A DNA stretch of 64,000 bases from Collinsella sp. MSK.8.10 (GTDB lineage: Bacteria > Actinomycetota > Coriobacteriia > Coriobacteriales > Coriobacteriaceae). The notes under the pieces were generated by a model. It saw only the letters and a program-made list of their open reading frames with translations, did no database searches and was not told the DNA's origin. Positions 50,531 to 57,388 of the stretch are shown here, piece by piece. The stretch covers positions 1-64,000 of the forward strand of contig NZ_JAHPYF010000007.1 of NCBI RefSeq assembly GCF_019041915.1, in the 5' to 3' direction. A program made the translations under genes and the position numbers. Each line of letters starts with the position of its first letter. Within the stretch, counting starts at the first letter, position 1.

Positions 50531-50563
50531 CATGTATAAGCGCATTGCGCGGAGGTAACCCAA

Positions 50564-50902
50564 ATGGCCAACAAGAAGAACAAGAAGAAGGCTCAGCAGC
50601 CGGCACCTGCCAACAACGCTGCTGCCAACTCCAAGGTTGAGGCCAAGAAGGCCGTTGCCAAGAAGAACGAGAAGGCTGCGAAGTCCAAGAAGAACGAGAA
50701 GCCTGGTTTCTTCGCCCGCACCAAGAAGTATTTCGCTTCGGTCAAGTCCGAGATGAAGCGTGTCACGTGGCCTGATAAGAAGGAGCTCGTGAACTACTCG
50801 GTCGTCGTTTGCGCTTCTCTGATCGTCGTCGGCGTCGTCATCGCTCTGCTCGATGCTGGCTTTGGCGAGGCTCTTGCTCTGTTCTCTGGATTGAGGGGCT
50901 AA
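50564..50902 (+). CDS. secE: Preprotein translocase subunit SecE
   Basis: SecE is the clamp of the SecYEG channel. The 112-residue protein has a long Lys/Ala-rich N-terminus of about 45 residues, then the conserved amphipathic region KKYFASVKSEMKRVTWPDKKE. One membrane helix follows (about 80-103). The extended basic N-terminus is common in actinobacteria. GGAGG precedes the start, and nusG follows after 3 nt. Confidence 0.94.
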   Translation: MANKKNKKKAQQPAPANNAAANSKVEAKKAVAKKNEKAAKSKKNEKPGFFARTKKYFASVKSEMKRVTWPDKKELVNYSVVVCASLIVVGVVIALLDAGFGEALALFSGLRG

Positions 50903-50905
50903 ACC

Positions 50906-51442
50906 ATGTCTAAGCGTTGGTACGTCGTTCACACTTACTCTGGATACGAGAACCGCGTTAAGTCCGATCTCGAGCATCGCATCGAGACCATGGGCATGCA
51001 GGACCGTATCTTTGATATCGAGATTCCTATGGAGCGCGTCACCGAGATTAAAGAGGGTGGCAAGCGCGAGACTAAGGATTCCAAGATCTTCCCGGGTTAT
51101 GTCCTGGTCCGCATGGAGATGGATGACGATGCTTGGACGTGCGTTCGTAACACGCCTGGCGTCACCGGTTTCCTGGGCGGCAACGGTAAGCCCGCTCCGC
51201 TTTCCCGCGACGAGTACAACAAGATGACTCGTCGTCCCGGTAAGGGCGATTCGCCCAAGCGCACCTCGGTCGATATTCAGGTCGGCACGTCCGTCCGCGT
51301 CACCGATGGCCCGCTTACCGACTTTGATGGCAAGGTCTCCGAGGTTAACACCGAGGCTGGCAAGCTCAAGGTCACGCTGATGATCTTTGGCCGCGAGACG
51401 CCGGTCGAGCTCGACTTTAACCAGGTCGCTGTCATCGCTTAA
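50906..51442 (+). CDS. nusG: Transcription termination/antitermination protein NusG
   Basis: NusG binds RNA polymerase, modulates pausing and links transcription to Rho or ribosomes. The 178-residue protein has the NGN domain (RWYVVHTYSGYENRVKSDLE at 4-23, then KIFPGYVLVRM). The KOW domain near the C-terminus carries TDGPLTDFDGKVSEVN. The length is standard for a two-domain NusG. It lies 3 nt after secE. Confidence 0.96.
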   Translation: MSKRWYVVHTYSGYENRVKSDLEHRIETMGMQDRIFDIEIPMERVTEIKEGGKRETKDSKIFPGYVLVRMEMDDDAWTCVRNTPGVTGFLGGNGKPAPLSRDEYNKMTRRPGKGDSPKRTSVDIQVGTSVRVTDGPLTDFDGKVSEVNTEAGKLKVTLMIFGRETPVELDFNQVAVIA

Positions 51443-51562
51443 GTTTTCGTCCGTTCGCGCGAGCGTGCTTCTTCTGTGACTGCTCATCTCAGGAGTGCTT
51501 CTAACACGTGCGTGCTTACGATATAGCAAGTACTTCACACTCGTGATTCGAAAGGAATGACC

Positions 51563-51991
51563 ATGGCTGAGAAGAAGGTTGCCAACGTCATTAAGCTCCA
51601 GATTCCTGCTGGTGCAGCTAACCCCGCTCCTCCCGTCGGCCCCGCCCTGGGCGCTGCTGGCGTGAACATCATGCAGTTCTGCCAGGCCTTTAACGCCGAG
51701 ACGCAGGACAAGAAGGGCGACATCATCCCCGTTGAGATCTCTGTCTACGAGGACAAGTCCTTCTCCTTCATCACCAAGACCCCGCCGGCGGCTCACCTCA
51801 TCAAGAAGGAGCTGAACCTCAAGTCTGGTTCCGCTAAGCCTCAGGCCGACAAGGTCGGTCAGCTCTCCCAGGAGCAGCTCACCAAGATCGCCGAGATCAA
51901 GATGCCGGACCTCAATGCCAACGACATTGACGCCGCCAAGAAGATCATCGCCGGTACCGCCCGCTCCATGGGCGTCACCATCGCTGAGTAG
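51563..51991 (+). CDS. rplK: 50S ribosomal protein L11
   Basis: L11 forms the GTPase-associated stalk base with 23S rRNA. The 142-residue protein begins [17 protein letters not shown] and has the [19 protein letters not shown] segment, the proline-containing linker of the thiostrepton region, and [15 protein letters not shown] at the end. The ATG at 51563 is preferred; an ATG 6 nt earlier would overlap the AAAGGA ribosome site. Confidence 0.96.
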   Translation: MAEKKVANVIKLQIPAGAANPAPPVGPALGAAGVNIMQFCQAFNAETQDKKGDIIPVEISVYEDKSFSFITKTPPAAHLIKKELNLKSGSAKPQADKVGQLSQEQLTKIAEIKMPDLNANDIDAAKKIIAGTARSMGVTIAE

Positions 51992-52009
51992 CGATTTCTT
52001 TAGGTAATG

Positions 52010-52058
52010 ACGGGTGCTCCGACCGGGGTGCCCGTTATATGTGTGCAATAGGGCACAC
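52010..52058 (+). promoter_or_regulatory. Two leader hairpins between rplK and rplA
   Basis: A G-U rich 11-bp stem (52010-52020 with 52025-52035, loop GACC) is followed by GTGTGC-AATAGG-GCACAC (52041-52058). L1 is known to repress its own operon by binding a leader that mimics its rRNA site, so this region is a candidate. That motif was not verified here. Confidence 0.45.
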
Positions 52059-52108
52059 GATACGATGTGGGAGGGCTCACGCCCGTTTAACCACAGGAGG
52101 TAATGCAC

Positions 52109-52816
52109 ATGGCTAAGCATGGTAAGAGCTATAACGCCGCTGCCGAGAAGATCGACCGCGCCACGCTCTACACCCCCCTTCAGGCTGCCAAGCTCATCAA
52201 GGAGCTCGACACCGCCAAGTTCGACGAGACCGTCGAGGCCCACTTCCGTCTGGGCATCGATACTCGTAAGGCTGACCAGAACATCCGTGGTTCCATCTCC
52301 CTGCCCCACGGCACCGGCAAGACCGTTCGTGTTGCCGTCTTCGCCGAGGGCGAGAAGGCCCGCGAGGCTGAGGCTGCCGGCGCCGACATCATCGGTTCCG
52401 ACGAGCTTGTCGCCCAGATTCAGAAGGGCGAGATCAACTTCGACGCCGCTATCGCTACGCCGAACATGATGGCCAAGGTTGGCCGCATCGGTAAGATCCT
52501 TGGTCCCCGTGGCCTCATGCCGAACCCCAAGCTCGGCACCGTGACCATGGACGTCGCCAAGATGGTCTCCGAGCTCAAGGCTGGCCGCGTTGAGTACCGC
52601 GCCGACCGCTACGGCATCTGCCACGTGCCCCTGGGCAAGAAGTCCTTCTCTGAGCAGCAGCTCGTCGAGAACTACGCTGCCCTGTACACCGAGATCCTGC
52701 GCGTCAAGCCCTCTTCTGCTAAGGGCAAGTACGTCAAGTCCATCTCCGTGTCTTCTACCATGGGCCCTGGCGTCAAGGTCGATCCCGCTATCCAGCGCGA
52801 CTTCCTGGCTGAGTAA
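52109..52816 (+). CDS. rplA: 50S ribosomal protein L1
   Basis: L1 builds the mobile stalk at the ribosomal E site and often autoregulates its operon. The 235-residue protein has the two-domain L1 fold with [34 protein letters not shown] (the signature) and the [11 protein letters not shown] end. ATG 52109 is 8 nt from AGGAGG; an in-frame ATG at 52103 is too close. A strong terminator follows; rplJ and rplL are not next to it. Confidence 0.96.
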   Translation: MAKHGKSYNAAAEKIDRATLYTPLQAAKLIKELDTAKFDETVEAHFRLGIDTRKADQNIRGSISLPHGTGKTVRVAVFAEGEKAREAEAAGADIIGSDELVAQIQKGEINFDAAIATPNMMAKVGRIGKILGPRGLMPNPKLGTVTMDVAKMVSELKAGRVEYRADRYGICHVPLGKKSFSEQQLVENYAALYTEILRVKPSSAKGKYVKSISVSSTMGPGVKVDPAIQRDFLAE

Positions 52817-52855
52817 CTAACAGTTACTGCCTGAGCAAAGCAAGCATTGCTAAAG

Positions 52856-52892
52856 AGACCCGGTTCTGCCTCGTGCAGGACCGGGTCTTTTG
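52856..52892 (+). terminator. Terminator after rplA
   Basis: AGACCCGGT-t-CTGC pairs with GCAG-g-ACCGGGTCT (one t-g wobble), followed by TTTGCTTTT. It lies 40 nt past the stop. Confidence 0.9.
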
Positions 52893-52906
52893 CTTTTGAG
52901 TCAACG

Positions 52907-52946
52907 AAACCACCACGAAGGGGACAGGCACCCTTGTGGTGGTTTT
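52907..52946. repeat. GGGGACAGG-core hairpin
   Basis: AAACCACCAC-g-AAGGG pairs with CCCTTGTGGTGGTTT around GACAGGCA, then a T. The orientation of the core (GGGGACAGGCACC) is inverted relative to the copies at 54.6, 59.4 and 60.3 kb. Confidence 0.7.
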
Positions 52947-53002
52947 ACTTGTGTTGTACTTTAGCGCGATGTAGTACTACCCGAGGCCGAAGGGAGCCCA
53001 AC

Positions 53003-53062
53003 ATGTTTAAGAACACGCAACAGCTCCTAGGCCTAGCGCTACTAGATTGGATAGCGCGCTAG
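53003..53062 (+). CDS. leuL: Leucine-rich leader peptide of the leu operon
   Basis: A 19-codon frame with AAGGGAG before its ATG codes for MFKNTQQLLGLALLDWIAR. Five of 19 residues are leucine, one CTC and four CTA codons within eight positions, as expected for ribosome-mediated leucine attenuation. A terminator-like structure follows at 53093-53149, then the leuA remnant. The leader looks intact although the genes behind it are broken. Confidence 0.8.
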   Translation: MFKNTQQLLGLALLDWIAR

Positions 53063-53092
53063 GGTTGTAATCTCGCTATAACGATTTGTTGT

Positions 53093-53149
53093 ACCCGGGT
53101 GCGCTATCGTCTGCCGCTTTCAGGCGTGATGAGCGACACGGGTATTTTT
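53093..53149 (+). terminator. Attenuator terminator of the leu operon
   Basis: ACCCG-GGTGCGCT pairs with AGCGACACGGGT with one mismatch and one bulge. An inner GCC/GGC helix closes the loop, and ATTTTTC follows. It stands between the leucine leader peptide and leuA, the place of a classical attenuator. Confidence 0.65.
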
Positions 53150-53215
53150 CTATCTCTAGGCCTTCTCTCTCTCCTGAAAGCCATCTGTCATAAAACGGTC
53201 AATCAGGAGGAACAT

Positions 53216-53783
53216 ATAAGCCGCAAAATCACAATCTTTGACGCCACCCTGTGCGACGGTGAGCAGTCGCCGGGCGCCAGCATGAATACCGAGGAAAAGC
53301 TCTTCATCGCCCGCCAGCTGGTGCGCATGAACGTGGACGTTATCGAGGCGGGCTTTCCCATCTCGAGTCCTGGTGACTTTCGCTCCGTACAGGAGATTGG
53401 CAAGATTGCGGGCGACCGATGCACGGTATGCGGCCTGACGCGCGCTGTCGACAGGGATATCGAAGTGGCTGCAGAGGCGCTCAAAACGGCCCAGAGGCCC
53501 CGTATCCATACAGGGCTGGGTGTGAGCACCAGTTACCTGCGCGACAAGCTCCATATGACTGAGGAAAGGGCAATTGAGTGAGCGATCCATGCCGTCAAAC
53601 ATGCTCGCAAGTTCGTTGACGATGTTGAGTTTTATGCCGAGGATGCCGGCCGCTCCGATCAGGAGTTTCTGGTGCGCATTATCGAGGCGGCCGTAAAGGC
53701 CGGTGCCACGGTCGTGAACATCCCCGATACGATGGGCTACAACATGCCGTGGGACTTTGGCGCCCGCATCCGTGACCTGCGCG
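53216..53783 (+). pseudogene. leuA: 2-isopropylmalate synthase remnant (leuA), broken
   Basis: The reading [20 protein letters not shown] through [14 protein letters not shown] is clearly the N-terminal third of LeuA, with the catalytic [10 protein letters not shown] segment. Three lesions are visible. The start codon position after AGGAGG is ATA (53216-53218) where ATG is expected. An in-frame TGA stands at 53579-53581 with homology continuing in the same frame. The sequence ends abruptly after RIRDL at about 53783 and runs into leuB sequence. LeuA is normally over 500 residues; about 190 remain. Confidence 0.92.
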
Positions 53784-54422
53784 GGCGCTGCGGGTGCGGC
53801 CGGTCAGCGTGCGGTCGACGTGATGGAGTATCGCGAGTACGAGATTGAGCGCATTGCGCGCCAGGCATTTGAGGCGGCGCGCAAACGTCGCGGCAAGGTG
53901 ACGAGCGTTGATAAGCGCAACGTGCTGGAGACGAGCCGCATGTGGCGCGAGATCGTGCATCGCGTGCAAGACGAGGAGTACTCCGACGTGGAGCTTGAGG
54001 ACCTGCTCGTCGACAACGCCGCCATGCAGCTCATCAGTCGACCGGCAGACTTTGACGTCGTGGTGACGGAGAACATGTTCGGCGACATCCTGTCCGATGA
54101 GGCGGCTCAGATTACCGGATCGCTCGGTATGCTTGCCTCTGCCTCGCTGGATGATGGCGTATCGCTGTTTGGGCCGAGCGCTGGCAGCGCTCCTGACATC
54201 GCGGGGCTCGGCGTGGCCAATCCGCTGGCTCAAATCTTGTCGGTGGCGATGCTGCTGACCTACGCGCTCGACATGGGCGAGCAAGCCGCGTGGATCGAGA
54301 GCGCCGTGGCGCGCGTGCTCGACGAGGGCTGGCGCACCCGTGACATCGCCGATGTCAACACCCCGGCAGATAAGATCCTCGGCACCACGACGATGGGCGA
54401 CAAGGTCGTCGCCGCGCTGTAG
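53784..54422 (+). pseudogene. leuB: 3-isopropylmalate dehydrogenase remnant (leuB), 5'-truncated
   Basis: From about [19 protein letters not shown] onward this is the C-terminal half of Leu[60 protein letters not shown] and [10 protein letters not shown] are all present. The N-terminal half, including the NAD-binding start, is missing and replaced by leuA in another frame. The usual PIHGSAPD reads PSAGSAPD, a further change. A deletion that removed the rest of leuA, possibly leuC and leuD, and the start of leuB explains the junction. No start codon with ribosome site precedes it. Confidence 0.9.
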
Positions 54423-54447
54423 GCGATGCCGATTCAAGCTGTCAAAT

Positions 54448-54585
54448 ATCTCAATCTGTAACATCTAAGGGGCAAAATCGTTCCTACCTGTTACAGATTG
54501 AGATTTTCGGCTGAGCATCCGTGGTCTGTCTCGATCTGTAACAGCTAACCGATTATTTGGGCCCTACCTGTTACAGATTGAGACA
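54448..54585. repeat. Paired TGTAACA palindromes (second locus)
   Basis: ATCTCAATCTGTAACA (54448-54463) pairs perfectly with 54489-54504, and TGTCTCGATCTGTAACA (54527-54543) pairs with 54569-54585 with one G-U. These are the same blocks as at 43780-43920 but arranged side by side rather than nested. They follow the leuB remnant directly. Confidence 0.7.
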
Positions 54586-54614
54586 AACCGTTGGGACAGG
54601 TCGGACGAGTCAGC

Positions 54615-54655
54615 AAAACCACCACAAAGGTGCCGGTCCCCTTCGTGGTGGTTTT
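54615..54655. repeat. GGGGACC/GGACAGG-family hairpin
   Basis: AAAACCACCACAAAGG and CCTTCGTGGTGGTTTT pair with two wobbles around TGCCGGTCC. The preceding bases GACAGGTCGGACGAGTCAGC are identical to those before the copy at 56631, so these two copies share a longer unit. The gap to the DUF4179 stop holds nothing else recognisable. Confidence 0.7.
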
Positions 54656-54773
54656 TAGCGCAACGAGGTGTTCCCAGCCGACCATACGGGCGGCCTTGCG
54701 CTCACGCTGCTCGATGACAGCGCATCTTTAGACGCGAAGTGCGGAACCGGGTGCATATACGAGCCGCGTAGCG

Positions 54774-55904
54774 TTACGAATTCATGGGAATGACCGTATC
54801 GCCAATTTGTACGCTTGCAATCTTGTCTGTGTCACAAACTTGCGAGAACGGCCAGGTCTTGTGGACATCAGTGGTGCCGTTATCCAGTTTATTTGCGAAA
54901 TAGCCGCTGTGGCTGGTTGCGTCCTCAACATGACCGTCTTTGAACGTCACGATGAGGGGTATGTTGCCAACGGCATCCATAGACTCCTCCATGTTTTGAG
55001 ACATCTTGCCGCTGTTGTTGTCGTGTTCGATGGAACGATCTATGTTGTAGCGGACTGAAACGCCAACGCAGGATACGGTGGCCTCTTGAATCGTCGCCTT
55101 GGTGCCGTTAAAGTTGACCGATTTGGGCGCGGGAATCGTAACGGATGTATCTTCGTAATTCAGCTGGAACTTAAGATCCCATGGGCCCGTAAGTATTTTC
55201 TTATACTCGGGAAGCTCTTTGCCAGCACGTGGCACAACGAGAGAGTTGATATGCGTGCGGACGGTCCTGCCCATAAGGCCGGATGATTCAACGCTGAACT
55301 GTGCAAAGTATTGAATGCTGGAGTCATTGGGGTTCTTGTCAATGAGCCATGATTGGCCTTGGCCGCCATGCTCGCCATCAACGTATACGTTTCCATCGAC
55401 ACTTCCGGCGATAGTTCCGTTCTCGCCCGGCTCGGAAAGCTTTTTCAGGGCAGCGGGATCGTCGAACGTAAGCGTATAGGCGATGGTAACCATATCCTTG
55501 TCGCCCATGATGGCGTCGGCGGTCACGGTGACTCCGTTGTTGGAGCAGCTAGCACCGACGGGCCGGCCAATACGGTCGATGATCTCGGTTTGAGAAGCAG
55601 GTCCGTCAAAGATGTCGGAAAGCATGTCAGAAGGAAGCGGCAGGACGCCTGTTGCCATAGCCGTGCCAGCGCCTCCAATGACGATAGCGAGGACTGCCGT
55701 TACAGCGGCAATGCGAGCGACTGTTCTTACGGGATGGCGGGCGATGCGCGGCTTGCGTCGCGTGCCATTAAAGTTGCTTTGAGCGGTCGCCGCATCGCTT
55801 GAGGCGACGGACTGAGCAATCGAGTTTGCCATGTGCTGCTTCGCATTATCGGTAAACGAAATGTGCTCCAGGGCGTGGCGATAGTCATTCGAATTCGTAG
55901 TCAT
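54774..55904 (-). CDS. Anti-sigma factor-like membrane protein (DUF4179)
   Basis: The 376-residue protein has a cytoplasmic N-terminus of about 60 residues, one membrane helix (about 62-88, VRTVARIAAVTAVLAIVIGG), and a large extracytoplasmic part with the DUF4179 region after it. This layout matches anti-sigma proteins that hold an ECF sigma factor. It overlaps the upstream sigma gene by 20 nt, and AAAGGAG precedes its ATG. The signal that would release the sigma factor is unknown. Confidence 0.8.
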   Translation of the reverse strand: MTTNSNDYRHALEHISFTDNAKQHMANSIAQSVASSDAATAQSNFNGTRRKPRIARHPVRTVARIAAVTAVLAIVIGGAGTAMATGVLPLPSDMLSDIFDGPASQTEIIDRIGRPVGASCSNNGVTVTADAIMGDKDMVTIAYTLTFDDPAALKKLSEPGENGTIAGSVDGNVYVDGEHGGQGQSWLIDKNPNDSSIQYFAQFSVESSGLMGRTVRTHINSLVVPRAGKELPEYKKILTGPWDLKFQLNYEDTSVTIPAPKSVNFNGTKATIQEATVSCVGVSVRYNIDRSIEHDNNSGKMSQNMEESMDAVGNIPLIVTFKDGHVEDATSHSGYFANKLDNGTTDVHKTWPFSQVCDTDKIASVQIGDTVIPMNS

Positions 55905-56445
55905 TGTGGTCTCCTTTCAAGGAAAGCCGAAGTGACGCACGTCCGCGGCTAAGGTGCTGGGCGGTTGCAGCTGGCGTCGCGTGAACGGCGTCTGCGATTT
56001 CCCTGATGCTCATGCCTGCGTAGTAGTGCAAAAAGATGGCGATGCGCTGTGCTTGAGGCAGGGCCGTGACAGCGGAAAGAATGGCGCAGTCGCGTTGCGC
56101 GAATTCTTGCTCGGTATGTGTTACGGGTGCGCAGAAATCGGGGAGCGAATCGAGGTCGACAACCGGGTGATTCGCGTGCGTACGGCCGATATCGCGACAT
56201 GCGTTCAGTGCGACTCGGATCACCCAAGCACGTTCGTGTTCGAGCGAGTCGAACGGTTGAGTGCGTTGGAGAATCTTGATCAGCGTGTCCTGGCAGATGT
56301 CTTGAGCGTCGTCAGCGGATCCAAGGGCCGAATAGCACAATCGAAGGATGAGGTCGGAATACGTGTCGACCAAGCGCTTTGCTTCCCGCTCGATCTGATC
56401 GGCATCGCATCGGAGCGTGCTATTGCGGTTACGGCGTGCAGGCAT
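55885..56445 (-). CDS. RNA polymerase sigma factor, ECF (sigma-70) family
   Basis: The 186-residue protein has sigma region 2 (RLVDTYSDLILRLCYSALGS, then DAQDICQDTLIKIL). After a linker comes region 4 with the HTH (LPQAQRIAIFLHYYAGMSIR, then EIADAVHATPAATAQHLSRG). The start at 56445 (MPARRNRN) follows GGAGGTG; an in-frame start further upstream has no ribosome site. It is co-translated with the DUF4179 protein, a standard sigma/anti-sigma pair. Its regulon is unknown. Confidence 0.9.
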   Translation of the reverse strand: MPARRNRNSTLRCDADQIEREAKRLVDTYSDLILRLCYSALGSADDAQDICQDTLIKILQRTQPFDSLEHERAWVIRVALNACRDIGRTHANHPVVDLDSLPDFCAPVTHTEQEFAQRDCAILSAVTALPQAQRIAIFLHYYAGMSIREIADAVHATPAATAQHLSRGRASLRLSLKGDHNDYEFE

Positions 56446-56535
56446 AGTGTCACCTCCAATTGGTCGTGGTGGATATAGGGAAGGCGTCTCGCGAGGTCCC
56501 TCTACATACAACACGGTCGAGACTGCATAAGCTGA

Positions 56536-56563
56536 CAAAAAAAGACGGCACGTGAGCGCCGTC
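56536..56563 (-). terminator. Terminator of the metallophosphoesterase operon
   Basis: On the minus strand GACGGC-gctcacgt-GCCGTC is followed by TTTTTTTG. It lies about 115 nt after the metallophosphoesterase stop and upstream of the sigma gene. Confidence 0.8.
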
Positions 56564-56630
56564 CTTACAAAACAATGAGTGTTCTCGTTAATTACACAAG
56601 CACCGTGATGGACAGGTCGGACGAGTCAGC

Positions 56631-56671
56631 AAAACCACCATAAAGGTGCCTATCCCCTTCGTGGTGGTTGT
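56631..56671. repeat. GGGGACAGG-family hairpin
   Basis: AAAACCACCATAAAGG and CCTTCGTGGTGGTT pair around TGCCTATCCC. The 20 nt before it match the copy at 54615. It stands between the metallophosphoesterase stop and its terminator. Confidence 0.7.
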
Positions 56672-56677
56672 TGGCAG

Positions 56678-57388
56678 TTACCAGGGGGTTCTGGCGGTAG
56701 AGGACTCGATTGCCTCGTGGCGCTTGAGCTCGCGGCGCATGGTTTGCGAATTGAGCCAGGCTGCCTGCCAGCCACGGATGGGGTAGCGCGCTTCATCTAG
56801 CTCAAACTGCATATAGCCGCAGGCGTTGATGATCGTTGTCCCGCATGCATGCCGACGCTCGCGCTGAAAGTCGCGACCATAGCATTGGTGCACATGCCCG
56901 TGCACCATGTAGTCGGGGTTCCAGGATTCGAGCGCTGTGTTGAAGCATTCGAATCCTCGATGTGGCAGATCATCCAGATCGCCCACGCCGGCGGCGGGCG
57001 CGTGGGTAAGCAGAATGTCGCAGCCGCCGACCATCCTCACTTTGCGGGACAGCTTGCGCATACGCTTGGTCATCTCGCGCTCGGTGTACATGTTGGCACC
57101 GTCTCGATAGCGCATGGAGCCGCCAAGCCCCGCAATGCGGACGCCGCGATACACGTACACGGTGTCTTCGACACAGATACAGCCGCCCGGTGCATGACGT
57201 GCGTAGCGGTCATCGTGGTTGCCGCGCACGTAGATGAGCGGCTTGTTGATGACCGTAACCAAAAACTCAAGATAGTCCGGGTCCAGGTCGCCAGCGGACA
57301 AAATCAGGTCGACACCCTCAAAGCGTTCCTTGCGAAAGCACTCCCATAGGCATCGTTCTTCGGTATCGGCTATGGCAAGGATTTTCAT
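56678..57388 (-). CDS. Metallophosphoesterase
   Basis: The 236-residue protein has most calcineurin-like metal-site motifs: AGDLDPDYL, RGNHDDR, THAPAAG and HGHVHQ. The first motif, normally DxH, reads IADTEERC (Asp8 and Glu10), so one histidine ligand is replaced. Its start overlaps the stop of the upstream gene by 4 nt (ATGA), so it is translationally coupled to the ParB-like/BMP protein. The substrate could be a nucleotide or phosphodiester; nothing in the sequence settles it. No signal peptide. Confidence 0.85.
   Translation of the reverse strand: MKILAIADTEERCLWECFRKERFEGVDLILSAGDLDPDYLEFLVTVINKPLIYVRGNHDDRYARHAPGGCICVEDTVYVYRGVRIAGLGGSMRYRDGANMYTEREMTKRMRKLSRKVRMVGGCDILLTHAPAAGVGDLDDLPHRGFECFNTALESWNPDYMVHGHVHQCYGRDFQRERRHACGTTIINACGYMQFELDEARYPIRGWQAAWLNSQTMRRELKRHEAIESSTARTPW

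Noticed and set aside
50519..52624. Minus-strand frame of 701 codons across secE, nusG, rplK and rplA
   Set aside because: It covers four conserved plus-strand genes and their spacers; the translation has no domain signal.
53757..54422. Intact short leuB gene
   Set aside because: It lacks the N-terminal half and the NAD-binding start of the family and begins inside the leuA junction, so it is a remnant.
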